Shown here one piece after another: positions 39,036-48,329 of a stretch of 64,000 bases of DNA. Position 1 is the first letter of the stretch. Each line of letters starts with the position of its first letter. The DNA is from an uncultured Porphyromonadaceae bacterium (GTDB lineage: Bacteria; Bacteroidota; Bacteroidia; Bacteroidales; Muribaculaceae): NCBI GenBank assembly GCA_900540205.1, contig UQER01000008.1, forward strand, positions 1-64,000. The letters run 5' to 3'. The translations under genes were made by a program, and so were the position numbers. A model generated the notes under the pieces. The model ran no database searches, had not been told where the DNA came from, and saw only the letters and a program-made list of their open reading frames with translations.

Positions 39036-39986
39036 TCAATCGACAGCAACATACCATTCATGCCTGTTCATACGCAGCGCGGAGAGCGTGGCATCGTCAA
39101 GCCGGCGCACGCACAGCAGCGACAACGGCGTATAACCGGCATCGCCGCGACGCAGAGAATTCACCTTCACCCTGCCGGAACTGTGTATGAACCTGCCGTC
39201 GCCTATATACAATCCCACATGGTTCACGCGCCCCGTTTTCGGATTACCGAAAAACAGCAGGTCTCCAGGCTCAAAACCGCCGATATCGCTCTTATCAACA
39301 CCGACCCCTATCCGGGCCTGCTGCGAAGCGTTACGGGGCAAAATAGCCCCTTCCGAAAGATACGCCGCCTTGGTCAAGCCGGAGCAGTCTACCCCTTTCT
39401 GGGAGGTTCCGCCCCATAGATAAGGCTGCCCCATCATACGGAACGCGAACTCTATCACACGCTGCTTGTCGCACCCTGCCGACCCGAATTCACCGATCGG
39501 CATGACTTCGCTCCGCAGTATGTATCCTTCCCGGCCGAAAGGCACTTTGACTTTAATGAATTCCGCTTCCACTGCGCCGGCATCGGCCACCTGCAGTACG
39601 GAGCCATTGACAACATCCGTCACGCGGTTGGCCGCCGACACCTCCGGCGAAGCATATACATAAGTCTGATCGGCCGCTGTCACCACTACCCGCTCCGAAC
39701 TGCGCCATGCCTCGAAAGCCTTGTCGGTGGGAGTCTCCAGCGAATTCGCTATGACATATCCGGTGTAACCTTCGGGGGTCTCCACCTTCACCCATCCGTC
39801 AGCCGCGCCCAGAATCCTGAGCGGCATGCCCATCAGAACCTGCGTACCCAGTTCGGCCGCATGCCCCGGAGCCTCGCGTACACATGCCACGGAAACACCC
39901 GGCAGCGCCATCGTCTGCCCGACAGCAACAGGGATGGCCATAAAAGCCATCCCTGCCATATAATATTTAATGAATATCTTTTTCAA
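39036..39986 (-). CDS. NlpC/P60-family cell-wall hydrolase with SH3 domains
   Basis: 316 residues. The signal peptide ends near AVGQTMA. Two bacterial SH3-like segments follow (ADGWVKVETPEGYTGYVIAN; VNGSVLQVADAGAVEAEFIK, FGREGYILRSEV). The C-terminal C40 peptidase domain has FAFRMMGQPYLWGGTSQKGV, then DCSGLTKAAYLSEG with the catalytic Cys (near residue 199), and VNHVGLYIGDGRFIHSSG with the catalytic His. It resembles gamma-D-glutamyl-L-diamino-acid endopeptidases. It acts in the periplasm on peptidoglycan peptides. Confidence 0.92.
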   Translation of the reverse strand: MKKIFIKYYMAGMAFMAIPVAVGQTMALPGVSVACVREAPGHAAELGTQVLMGMPLRILGAADGWVKVETPEGYTGYVIANSLETPTDKAFEAWRSSERVVVTAADQTYVYASPEVSAANRVTDVVNGSVLQVADAGAVEAEFIKVKVPFGREGYILRSEVMPIGEFGSAGCDKQRVIEFAFRMMGQPYLWGGTSQKGVDCSGLTKAAYLSEGAILPRNASQQARIGVGVDKSDIGGFEPGDLLFFGNPKTGRVNHVGLYIGDGRFIHSSGRVKVNSLRRGDAGYTPLSLLCVRRLDDATLSALRMNRHEWYVAVD

Positions 39987-40084
39987 CGTACAATATAAAT
40001 TTTACCAGCCTACGCAACTATCCCTTTTTCAGATAATGGCGAAATTCCGGCATATTTGATTCTTGTAAACTTAAGTCGCATTCA

Positions 40085-41470
40085 TCATGCCATGCTTGCC
40101 ATCACATTCTTCACCGATTCGGCAAGCGCCTCGGCCTTCTCCATTGTGGCTGCCTCGGCATAAATGCGGATAATAGGTTCTGTGTTCGATTTACGCAGGT
40201 GAACCCATGAATCGGCGAAATCGATCTTTACACCGTCGATATCCGTAATCTTTTCGCCGGCGTATCTCTCTTTCATCTTTTCGAGGATGGCGTCGACATC
40301 TATATCAGGAGTGAGCTCCACCTTGTTCTTGGCAATTTCATAGGGGGGATAACCGGCTTTCAGTTCCGAAACCTTCTTACCTGAATGCGCCAGCAACGTC
40401 AGGAACAGCGCCACACCCACCAGGGCATCGCGGCCATAATGAGCTTCGGGATAAATCACCCCTCCGTTCCCTTCTCCGCCGATAACGGCGCCTGTCTCCT
40501 TCATTTTCGTCACCACGTTCACTTCACCCACGGCCGAAGCATGATACTCACAGCCATGAGCACGGGTCACATCCCCGAGTGCACGCGAACTGCTGAGGTT
40601 CGATACGGTACTGCCGGGTGTATGTTGCAGCACATAGTCAGCCACAGCCACAAGTGTATATTCCTCCACGAACATCTCGCCGTTCTCCATCACTATGGCC
40701 AGACGGTCGACATCCGGATCGACAACGAAACCCACATCGGCCACACCGGTCTTGAGCAGGTCGGAAATTCCGGTGAGATTCTGCGGAATCGGTTCGGGCG
40801 TATGAGCAAACCGTCCGTTAGGTTCACAGTTCAGCTCTATGATATTCTTCACACCCAGGGCACGGAGCAACTGTGGAATCACAACGCCGCCCACCGAATT
40901 CACGGCATCCACGGCGACCGTAAAACCGGCCTTGGCAATCGCCTCCCGGTCAACCAGACGGAGCGATAGTACCTTTTCAATATGGCGCATGTTCCATGTC
41001 TGGTCGGTCATCTCCTTGCCGAGTGCTTCTACAGGAGCGAACGAGAACGCCTCGTCGGCAGCGATGCGGAGCACTTCTTTCCCCTCTTTGTCGTTCAGGA
41101 ACTCCCCTTTTGCGTTCAGCAGTTTGAGGGCATTCCATTGCAACGGATTATGCGACGCAGTTATGATGATGCCGCCGCAGGCGCCGAGTCCGGCCACCGC
41201 AACTTCGGTTGTAGGTGTGGACGCCATACCGATGTTCACCACATCGAAACCCATGCCTCGGAGGGTGGCCGACACGAGATCATTCACCATCGGACCCGAC
41301 AGTCGGGCATCGCGTCCCACTACTATGAGATTGGACGATGTTTCAGCTGTGTTTCTTATGAAAGTGGCATATGCCGCCGTGAACTTTACGATGTCAAGCG
41401 GACTCAGTCCCTCGCCGGGACGGCCGCCAATGGTTCCCCGGATTCCGGAGATTGATTTTATCAATGACAT
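40085..41470 (-). CDS. glmM: Phosphoglucosamine mutase
   Basis: 461 residues. It interconverts glucosamine 6- and 1-phosphate for UDP-GlcNAc synthesis. The phosphoserine loop is GGIIITASHNPLQWNALKLL (Ser near residue 105), the Mg loop is VGFVVDPDVDRLAIVMENGE, the sugar-binding loop is GGEGNGGVIYPEAHYGRDAL, and the phosphate-binding loop is LRKSNTEPIIRIYAEA. It starts MSLIKSISGIRGTIGG, normal for the family. Phosphomannomutase activity is an alternative. It is followed downstream only by the end of its transcript; DUF4827 and nrnA genes are upstream. Confidence 0.9.
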   Translation of the reverse strand: MSLIKSISGIRGTIGGRPGEGLSPLDIVKFTAAYATFIRNTAETSSNLIVVGRDARLSGPMVNDLVSATLRGMGFDVVNIGMASTPTTEVAVAGLGACGGIIITASHNPLQWNALKLLNAKGEFLNDKEGKEVLRIAADEAFSFAPVEALGKEMTDQTWNMRHIEKVLSLRLVDREAIAKAGFTVAVDAVNSVGGVVIPQLLRALGVKNIIELNCEPNGRFAHTPEPIPQNLTGISDLLKTGVADVGFVVDPDVDRLAIVMENGEMFVEEYTLVAVADYVLQHTPGSTVSNLSSSRALGDVTRAHGCEYHASAVGEVNVVTKMKETGAVIGGEGNGGVIYPEAHYGRDALVGVALFLTLLAHSGKKVSELKAGYPPYEIAKNKVELTPDIDVDAILEKMKERYAGEKITDIDGVKIDFADSWVHLRKSNTEPIIRIYAEAATMEKAEALAESVKNVMASMA

Positions 41471-41541
41471 AAAATGTGAGAATATGTAACCGGTCGAAAT
41501 TATTTAATGTACTTCTATTCTGACCAAACGTGGCCCGTGGA

Positions 41542-42141
41542 TTATTCCTCGCTGCCGGTGGCGCCGCGGCGGAGGTAGCGCACCTCGTAAAGAAACGGTG
41601 TGACGTTGGAGATTTCGGAGGACAGTCCGTACTGCGAACGGATAATCAGTTTGACGCGGCTCTCCAGTCCGATGTAGTTGAGCGGCATCTGTATGCCCGA
41701 TCCCCACGATGAGGAACTGCTCAGGGTGTAGTTGCCGAAACGGAACGAGGCCGAACCGAGTGTAAGATCGTCGGAATTACCCCAGCCTTCGGGAAGATAT
41801 CCGGTAAAAGGATCATAGTTCAGCAACGACCAGCGGGTGAAGCGGAAATACACCTGCTCATCTGTCTGGGCCATGCAGTCCGGGTTGCCCGGGTCAAGCA
41901 CCTGCATGTACACATTCCCCTCTTCGTCGAGCTGATAGAACGGAGCATCCTCGCCCACAAGGAAATTATTCCCCTCAGGCAGGGAGGTCTCCACCCTGTG
42001 ATTCACAAGATAATTGTTTATGGCCTGCCCCTCTTCGGTGAGCAGTTCAGCATAACTTTTACTATCGTTGCAAGCCGTTGTGGAGCAGATAAGTCCGGCC
42101 GCGGCCGCAGCTGCAAGCAAGAGCGTATTGTATTTTTTCAT
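41542..42141 (-). CDS. DUF4827 lipoprotein
   Basis: 199 residues. Lipoprotein signal ending CSTTAC (lipidated Cys24). The mature part, with QAINNYLVNHRVETSLPEGN, then VYMQVLDPGNPDCMAQTDEQ, VYFRFTRWSLLNYDP and PLNYIGLESRVKLIIRSQYG, matches the DUF4827 family that in Bacteroidales accompanies glmM and a DHH phosphodiesterase. It looks related to FKBP-like folds, but no catalytic evidence is visible. Ends with an Arg/Gly-rich tail RYLRRGATGSEE. Confidence 0.85.
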   Translation of the reverse strand: MKKYNTLLLAAAAAAGLICSTTACNDSKSYAELLTEEGQAINNYLVNHRVETSLPEGNNFLVGEDAPFYQLDEEGNVYMQVLDPGNPDCMAQTDEQVYFRFTRWSLLNYDPFTGYLPEGWGNSDDLTLGSASFRFGNYTLSSSSSWGSGIQMPLNYIGLESRVKLIIRSQYGLSSEISNVTPFLYEVRYLRRGATGSEE

Positions 42142-42177
42142 CCTGTTTACAAGATTATTATATTTTCATTCATATGG

Positions 42178-43200
42178 TCAAAGATAGCGGTCGAACAGCG
42201 GCATGATCCGGTGGAACACCTCCACCGCCTCCTGCAGCGTCCCGTAGAATTCGCCGCCGGCTGCATTAAGGTGGCCGCCACCGTTGAAATGCTCCCTGCA
42301 CATGAGATTGACCGGGAACTCCCCTTTGCTTCTGGTTGACACCTTGATGTAATCAGCCTCCTCACGCAGGAAAACGGAATAGGTCACATCAGCTATCGTA
42401 AGCGGCTTGTTCACCAGGTCCTCTGTGTCGCCTTTCTGATAATGGAAGCGGTTCAGCTCCTCGCGCGTCAGCGTGATGAGCGCCGCCTTGTGCTCTTCAA
42501 ACACCTCAAGCTTGTTTTCAAGGGCGTAACCGTTGAGTTGAAGACGGCTGAGGGTGTTTGAAAAATACACTTTCCTGTAGATCCAGTCCTTGTCGATGCC
42601 GCGCTCCACCAGGTCGGCAATTACGCGGTAGATGGCCGGATTGTTCGAATTGTACGAAAAATTTCCGGTATCCGTCATCATGCCGGTGTACAGGCACATG
42701 GCCACATCGGTATTGATCCGGTCCTGCATCCCGAGCGCCGACAGTACATGGTAAATCAGAACCGATGTGGACGACTCCTCCGGATGCGATATGGTGACTT
42801 CAGGGAAATCGGCAGGATTCAGATGGTGGTCGATCATCACTTTCGGCGCCGGCGAATCCATCATGACCGGTTCCATGAGGTCAATACGTTTGGGTTCGTT
42901 ATAATCGAGGCAGAACACAATGTCGGCACCTTTCATCAGACGTGAAACATATGCCTGACTGCGTGAGTAAATCACTATATCAGATGCTCCTGGGAGAAAC
43001 ATGAGATATTTCGGCGGGGTGTCGGGCACGCACACGCGCGCCTTGAATCCGGCATTGCGCAATGCGTTGCACAACCCCAGCGACGACCCCATTGCATCGC
43101 CGTCGGGCGAGAGATGGCATGTTATGACAATATTCATCGCCCGGTCAAGCATGGAGCCCAACCGGTCGATGGCGCTTGCAGATATTATATTGCTGTGCAT
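42178..43200 (-). CDS. DHH/DHHA1 phosphodiesterase (NrnA-type oligoribonuclease/pAp phosphatase)
   Basis: 340 residues from MHSNIISASAIDRLGSMLDR (start 43200; an ATG 24 bp upstream is possible). The DHH domain has HLSPDGDAMGSSLGLCNAL, FCLDYNEPKRIDLMEP and the name-giving MIDHHLNPADFPEV, then YTGMMTDTGNFSYNSNNPAI. The C-terminal DHHA1 motif is REHFNGGGHLNAAGGEFYG. NrnA enzymes degrade 2-5 nt RNA and dephosphorylate pAp. Located 36 bp before the DUF4827 gene in the same direction. Confidence 0.92.
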   Translation of the reverse strand: MHSNIISASAIDRLGSMLDRAMNIVITCHLSPDGDAMGSSLGLCNALRNAGFKARVCVPDTPPKYLMFLPGASDIVIYSRSQAYVSRLMKGADIVFCLDYNEPKRIDLMEPVMMDSPAPKVMIDHHLNPADFPEVTISHPEESSTSVLIYHVLSALGMQDRINTDVAMCLYTGMMTDTGNFSYNSNNPAIYRVIADLVERGIDKDWIYRKVYFSNTLSRLQLNGYALENKLEVFEEHKAALITLTREELNRFHYQKGDTEDLVNKPLTIADVTYSVFLREEADYIKVSTRSKGEFPVNLMCREHFNGGGHLNAAGGEFYGTLQEAVEVFHRIMPLFDRYL

Positions 43201-43298
43201 TCGCTTGTATCTTTTAAAGCGCAAAGATACAACAACTCCCTCAAATTCCCCGTACCCCTCTGCAAAAATCGGGAAACGGTTTTAAGTTTTTTCACGTT

Positions 43299-43811
43299 TT
43301 ATTCGGCTGCAGCCTGCTGCACCAGGGTGGCCCAGCCTGCAATGCGGGGAGCGGTGAGCTCGGGATGATTCACCTCGTCGAGCAGAAGCCCGTAAGCTTC
43401 GAGCGCGCCTTCGGGCTTAGCCTTGGAGGCCTCGAACTGATAGCCGATGGTGTCGTAGGGGGCCACGAATCTCGCGCCTGTCTTCACCAGTCTGTCGTGC
43501 AGTTCGCCCACACCGGAGCAGAATGTCTCCGCCATACTTTCATCGCCGCAGCCGAACAGTGCCACGTCATAATTCCGGAGGTCAAGTTCCTCCAGCCCGG
43601 CAATGAAGTCGTACCACGACGGCTCCATCTCCCCGTCGCCCCACGTGCCCGTTCCGAGCACAAGCATACGGTAGTCGCCTACTGCCGATGGAGCCGTGGC
43701 GGCTACATCGTGAACATCCTCTTCGGCCACATTCAGCACTTTTGCAATCCGGCGTGCCACCTCGCCTGTCGTCCCGGTCGTAGAACCGTAGAATATCCCT
43801 ATTTTTTTCAT
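43299..43811 (-). CDS. fldA: Flavodoxin (long-chain)
   Basis: 170 residues. An FMN electron carrier of the cytosol. The phosphate loop GIFYGSTTGTTGEVARRIAK is at the N-terminus. The flavin-stacking loops are LGTGTWGDGEMEPSWYDFIA and LFGCGDESMAETFCSGVGEL. The long-chain insertion (FVAPYDTIGYQFEASKA) is present. Function as donor to pyruvate or other oxidoreductases is typical under iron limitation. It is a stand-alone gene. Confidence 0.93.
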   Translation of the reverse strand: MKKIGIFYGSTTGTTGEVARRIAKVLNVAEEDVHDVAATAPSAVGDYRMLVLGTGTWGDGEMEPSWYDFIAGLEELDLRNYDVALFGCGDESMAETFCSGVGELHDRLVKTGARFVAPYDTIGYQFEASKAKPEGALEAYGLLLDEVNHPELTAPRIAGWATLVQQAAAE

Positions 43812-43925
43812 ATGGATTCTTTGAGTTTCATGAGTTATTTTTTCAATTTAATAACATTGAAAGCCGGCTATTGGTTCGGTGCCTGCGTCCGGCAGGCAAA
43901 CGGAAATGACCCATTACAAAAAACA

Positions 43926-43962
43926 GGCGGTGCGCCATGACTCCGAAGTCAGGCACACCGCT
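43926..43962 (-). terminator. ino1 terminator
   Basis: GCGGTG-GCC and GGC-CACCGC pair around ATGACTCCGAAGTCA. On the minus strand it is followed by TGTTTTTTG. Confidence 0.65.
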
Positions 43963-44063
43963 CATTTTGGTTGTTGAGTGTGCGTTGCAATATTTATCCT
44001 TGCAACAGGTTATGTAGGTACAATTTAAATAAATTATAGTTGTTGTCGGTGTTATTAAACAGA

Positions 44064-45368
44064 TCAGTCGATAGGCTCGTCCGCCTTGTATCCGCCCATT
44101 TCGCGGATGGCGTTTTTAAGCATTACATACTGCTGGAACAGGTGGTTTACGGGCACCTCGTCGCACGTGTAATCGTGCATGGGGCTCTTCAGGAAGAAAC
44201 TGAGGAACCGCTGGATGCCGTAACGGCCCGCACGTGCGGCGAGGTCGCTAAGCAACACCAGGTCGAGACACAGCGGAGCGGCCAGGATGGAATCGCGGCA
44301 GAGGAAATTAATCTTTATCTGCATGGGGTAGCCCATCCACCCGAAGATATCTATATTGTCCCATCCCTCCTTGTTGTCGTTGCGCGGAGGATAGTAGTTG
44401 ATACGCACCTTGTGATAATAATCGGTGTAGAGATCAGGCTGCTTGTCGGCTTCGAGGATACTCTCGAGCGTGGACAGCTTGGACACCTCTTTGGTACGGA
44501 AATTGGCCGGCTCGTCGAGCACCAGTCCGTCGCGGTTGCCGAGGATATTTGTCGAGAACCAGCCCGACAGTCCGAGGCAGCGTGTACCGATAATAGGCGC
44601 GAAGCCTGATTTCACCAGAGTCTGACCGGTCTTGAAGTCCTTTCCGGCAATCGGCATTTTGGTTTTCTCGGCAAGCTCCCACATGGCGGGGATGTCGACT
44701 GTGGTGTTCGGGGCTCCCATAATGAATGGCGCGCCCTCCATCAGTGCCGCATAGGCATAGCACATGGACGGGGCGATGTGTTCCTTGTCGTCGGCATCAA
44801 TGGCTGCGTCGAGGTCGGCAAGCGTGCAGTGCACCTTCTCGTCGACAGGGACGTAAACCTCTGTGGATGCTGCCCACAGCACCACTACACGGTCAAGATT
44901 CTTTTCAACCTTGAATGTGCGGATATCCTGACGCAGCTGGTCAATGAGTTCACGGCGTGTGCCGGTCTTCACATTGTCGCCGTCGAGACGTTTGGCATAA
45001 TTATGGTCGAAAGCTGCCGTAAGGGGCTTGATGGCCTCCAGCTCATCGCGCACAGGGTTGATGTCTTTTTCCGTCAGGACCTCGGCATTCAATGCCGACT
45101 CATAGGCATTGGCAGGATAGACATCCCATGCTGCGAATTCCATGTCGTCAAGTTGTGCAAGGGGCACAATGTCACCGTATTTAAGGTAGCGCTTCTCTGC
45201 ACCCTCGCCCACACGCATGATGTCGTACTGGGTCATCGAACCGACAGGTTTTGCCAGCCCTTTGCGTGTCATCAGTACTCCTGTGATAAAGGTCGTGGTC
45301 ACGGCGCCGAGGCCGACGACCATCACGCCGAGCTTACCTTCTGCCGGCTTCACTGTTGTGTTTTGCAT
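44064..45368 (-). CDS. ino1: Inositol-3-phosphate synthase
   Basis: 434 residues. It converts glucose 6-phosphate to inositol 3-phosphate using NAD, the first step toward inositol lipids. NAD motif: LGVMVVGLGAVTTTFITGVL. Conserved blocks: MTQYDIMRVGEGAEKRYLKY, FIMGAPNTTVDIPAMWELAE, PIAGKDFKTGQTLVKSGFAP, LGLSGWFSTNILGNRDGLVL and INFLCRDSILAAPLCLDLVL. It has the bacterial length. In Bacteroides, inositol phospho- and sphingolipids depend on such a gene, usually with a phosphatidylinositol-phosphate synthase nearby; none is seen in this window. It has its own promoter and terminator. Confidence 0.93.
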   Translation of the reverse strand: MQNTTVKPAEGKLGVMVVGLGAVTTTFITGVLMTRKGLAKPVGSMTQYDIMRVGEGAEKRYLKYGDIVPLAQLDDMEFAAWDVYPANAYESALNAEVLTEKDINPVRDELEAIKPLTAAFDHNYAKRLDGDNVKTGTRRELIDQLRQDIRTFKVEKNLDRVVVLWAASTEVYVPVDEKVHCTLADLDAAIDADDKEHIAPSMCYAYAALMEGAPFIMGAPNTTVDIPAMWELAEKTKMPIAGKDFKTGQTLVKSGFAPIIGTRCLGLSGWFSTNILGNRDGLVLDEPANFRTKEVSKLSTLESILEADKQPDLYTDYYHKVRINYYPPRNDNKEGWDNIDIFGWMGYPMQIKINFLCRDSILAAPLCLDLVLLSDLAARAGRYGIQRFLSFFLKSPMHDYTCDEVPVNHLFQQYVMLKNAIREMGGYKADEPID

Positions 45369-45421
45369 TTGTCTATTAAAAGTTTAGTTAAAGAATAAGT
45401 GTGTTGTACCTACCTGAGACG

Positions 45422-45452
45422 CAAATGTAGGAGCATATTTTGGGATTCCAAA
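45422..45452 (-). promoter_or_regulatory. ino1 promoter
   Basis: Minus strand: -33 TTTG (45449-45452), 19 bp, -7 TACATTTG (45422-45429). Confidence 0.65.
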
Positions 45453-45637
45453 AACATTTTAATATAAAATAAGCAAAAACATTGTAAATATTCAGCCCTA
45501 AAAGATGCGAATAGTTAATTTCACACAAATACAGGTGCGTTTGAGCGCACATTGGATAATAAATGTTAAAATTGCTTATCAACTGATTTTAATGCGGTTT
45601 TTCAAACGCATTATAAATAAGGTATCGTCTTTTTTCG

Positions 45638-45645
45638 TAACTTTG
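45638..45645 (+). promoter_or_regulatory. -7 element of the purH promoter
   Basis: TAACTTTG, about 85 bp before the purH ATG; the -33 box is poor. Confidence 0.5.
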
Positions 45646-45730
45646 CAATCTGAAAATTCGCCGGCTCCGGCGAACGCAATACAACAAACGCAATTTAATC
45701 GGTAAAAAAGTAAAAATCCAGTTCTGAAGA

Positions 45731-47260
45731 ATGGCTGACATAAAAGAAATCAAGACCGCTTTAATTTCGGTGTTCAACAAAGATGGCCTCGACGAGATTC
45801 TGCGCCTGCTCAACGAAGGTGGCGTAAAATTCCTTTCAACAGGAGGCACCCGTAAATTCATCGAGTCTCTCGGATACTCCTGCGATGCCGTGGAGGACCT
45901 CACAGGCTATCCCTCCATACTTGGCGGACGCGTGAAGACACTTCATCCCAAAGTGTTCGGCGGCATCCTTAACCGCCGCGACAACGTAGGCGACCGCGAA
46001 CAGATCTGTCAATACGACATTCCTGCCATCGATCTGGTTGTGGTAGACCTCTACCCCTTCGAGGACACCGTGGCATCCGGAGCTCCTGAAGCCGACATAA
46101 TCGAGAAAATCGATATAGGCGGCATCTCTCTTATCCGCGCAGCCGCAAAGAACTTCAACGATGTCACCATCGTGGCCTCGAAGCACCAGTACGAGCCGCT
46201 CCGTCGCATCCTTGCCGAGAACGGCACCCGTACCACTCTGGAGCAGCGCCGCTGGTTTGCCAAAGAGGCCTTCGCGGTATCATCCTCCTACGACAGCGCG
46301 ATTTTCAACTATTTCGACAGCACAGCCGAGCAACCTTCGGCACTCCGCATAGCCATCGACGGCGAAAAAATCATGCGCTACGGCGAGAACCCCCACCAGA
46401 AAGGATATTTCTTCGGACGTCTCGACCAGATGTTCGACCAGCTTCACGGCAAGGAGATTTCCTACAACAATCTGCTCGACATCGATGCGGCAGTATCTCT
46501 GATTGCAGAATTCTCCGACACGACATTCGCCATTCTGAAACACAACAACGCCTGTGGCGTGGCCTCACGCCCCACTGTGCTCGAAGCATGGAAGGACGCT
46601 CTTGCCGGCGATCCTGTCTCGGCATTCGGCGGCGTGCTCGTGACAAACGGACGCATCGACGCAGCCGTAGCTGAAGAAATCAACAAAATTTTCTTCGAGG
46701 TGGTGATAGCTCCCGCCTACGATCCCGAGGCGCTCGGCATTCTCGAACAGAAAAAGAACCGCATAATCCTTCTGCAGAAGGCTCCCCTCTCCACAACCCG
46801 TCAGTTCCGCTCGGTGCTTAACGGCGCACTCGTACAGGAACGCGACCTGAAGGCCGAAACCCCGGAGGATCTTCGTCTGGTGACCACAAAGGCTGTTGAC
46901 CCCTCGCGTGTCGACGACCTGCTGTTCGCCAACAAACTGGTGAAGCACTGCAAGAGCAACGCCATCGTCCTGGCCAAGAACCGCCAGCTCTGTGCTGCAG
47001 GTGTGGGCCAGACCTCACGTGTTGACGCTCTGCGTCAGGCCATCGAGAAGGCCCATACTTTCGGATTCGACCTCAACGGCGCCGTGATGGCATCCGATGC
47101 ATTCTTCCCCTTCGCCGATTGCGTGGAGATAGCACACAACGCCGGTGTTGACGCCGTGATTCAGCCCGGCGGTTCCATCCGCGACAACGACTCCATCAAA
47201 TATTGTGACGAAAACGGCATTGCCATGGTCATGACCGGGTTCCGTCACTTCAAACATTGA
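45731..47260 (+). CDS. purH: Bifunctional AICAR formyltransferase/IMP cyclohydrolase
   Basis: 509 residues. The last two steps of purine synthesis. The N-terminal IMP cyclohydrolase (MGS-like) domain opens KTALISVFNKDGLDEILRLL, with FLSTGGTRKFIESLG and HPKVFGGILNRRDNV. The C-terminal transformylase domain has RYGENPHQKGYFFGRLDQM, LKHNNACGVASRPTVLEAWK, ASDAFFPFADCVEIAHNAGV and AVIQPGGSIRDNDSIKYCDE. It is complete. It heads the transcript that continues into mreB after 23 bp, a linkage known in Bacteroidetes. Confidence 0.97.
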   Translation: MADIKEIKTALISVFNKDGLDEILRLLNEGGVKFLSTGGTRKFIESLGYSCDAVEDLTGYPSILGGRVKTLHPKVFGGILNRRDNVGDREQICQYDIPAIDLVVVDLYPFEDTVASGAPEADIIEKIDIGGISLIRAAAKNFNDVTIVASKHQYEPLRRILAENGTRTTLEQRRWFAKEAFAVSSSYDSAIFNYFDSTAEQPSALRIAIDGEKIMRYGENPHQKGYFFGRLDQMFDQLHGKEISYNNLLDIDAAVSLIAEFSDTTFAILKHNNACGVASRPTVLEAWKDALAGDPVSAFGGVLVTNGRIDAAVAEEINKIFFEVVIAPAYDPEALGILEQKKNRIILLQKAPLSTTRQFRSVLNGALVQERDLKAETPEDLRLVTTKAVDPSRVDDLLFANKLVKHCKSNAIVLAKNRQLCAAGVGQTSRVDALRQAIEKAHTFGFDLNGAVMASDAFFPFADCVEIAHNAGVDAVIQPGGSIRDNDSIKYCDENGIAMVMTGFRHFKH

Positions 47261-47283
47261 ACACAATATTAAACGACTTCACA

Positions 47284-48300
47284 ATGAGATTTTTCTCTTT
47301 GACCAAAGAAATAGCCATCGACCTCGGCACGGCCAACACCGTAATCATTCACAACGACAAGATTGTGATTGACGAACCGTCGATCGTGGCACTCGACCGT
47401 AATGACAAGCTCATTGCAGTCGGCAAGGAAGCCCAGCTCATGCAGGGCCGTGAACCGGAAGGCATCCGCACCGTCCGTCCGCTCCGCAAGGGTGTGATCG
47501 CAGACTTCAATGCAGCCGAGCTCATGATCCGTGGCCTTATAAAGAAAGCCTCGTCGAAGAGCAACTGGTTCTCCCCTTCGCTACGCATGGTTGTTGGCAT
47601 CCCTTCAGGTTCAACCGAAGTGGAGATCCGCGCCGTACGCGACTCAAGCGAGCACGCCGGCGGCCGCGACGTCTACATGCTGTTCGAGCCTATGGCCGCT
47701 GCCCTCGGTATCGGCCTGGACGTTGAGGCACCTGAAGGCAACATGATTGTGGATATAGGCGGCGGCACAACCGAAATCGCCGTTATCTCGCTCGGCGGTA
47801 TCGTAAGCAACCGCAGTATCCAGATTGCAGGCGACGACCTTACCGAGGATATCCAGGGTCACATGAAGCGCGCCCACAACGTGAAAGTGGGTGAACGCAC
47901 CGCCGAACTCATCAAGATGAACGTCGGATCGGCCCTGACCGAACTGGAGAATCCGCCGGAGGACTATATCGTTCACGGCCCCAACCAGATGACGGCCCTC
48001 CCCATGGAGATACCGGTATCGTATCAGGAAATTTCGCACTGCATCGAAAAATCCGTCACAAAAATCGAGACGGCCGTTCTCAGCGCGCTCGAGCAGACTC
48101 CACCGGAGCTTTATGCCGACATCGTTCGCAACGGCATCTGGCTTGCCGGCGGCGGCGCACGTCTGCGCGGACTCGACAAACGTCTCACCGACAAAATCGG
48201 TATACAGTTCCACGTGGCGGAAGATCCGCTGCTGTGTGTTGCCAAAGGCACTGGCGTAGCACTGAAGAACATTGAGAATTTCTCATTCCTCATTCGCTGA
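47284..48300 (+). CDS. mreB: Rod-shape actin homologue MreB
   Basis: 338 residues from MRFFSLTKEIAIDLGTANTV (start 47284). It forms membrane-bound filaments that guide lateral wall synthesis. The actin-fold nucleotide motifs are clear: IDLGTANTVIIH, LFEPMAAALGIGLDVEAPEG, MIVDIGGGTTEIAVISLGGI and GIWLAGGGARLRGLDKRLTD. Aromatic residues at the start provide the membrane-binding loop. First of the mreB-mreC-mreD-mrdA-rodA set, all in one direction. Confidence 0.97.
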   Translation: MRFFSLTKEIAIDLGTANTVIIHNDKIVIDEPSIVALDRNDKLIAVGKEAQLMQGREPEGIRTVRPLRKGVIADFNAAELMIRGLIKKASSKSNWFSPSLRMVVGIPSGSTEVEIRAVRDSSEHAGGRDVYMLFEPMAAALGIGLDVEAPEGNMIVDIGGGTTEIAVISLGGIVSNRSIQIAGDDLTEDIQGHMKRAHNVKVGERTAELIKMNVGSALTELENPPEDYIVHGPNQMTALPMEIPVSYQEISHCIEKSVTKIETAVLSALEQTPPELYADIVRNGIWLAGGGARLRGLDKRLTDKIGIQFHVAEDPLLCVAKGTGVALKNIENFSFLIR

Positions 48301-48329
48301 TTGCGTCAAGGCAACGGAGATTGTAGGCC

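Larger units (their letters stand above)
45369..45730. other. Divergent promoter region between ino1 and purH
   Basis: About 360 bp with no gene. It carries the ino1 promoter on the minus strand and the purH promoter box on the plus strand. The middle is AT-rich, and I see no riboswitch-like pairing. Confidence 0.5.
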
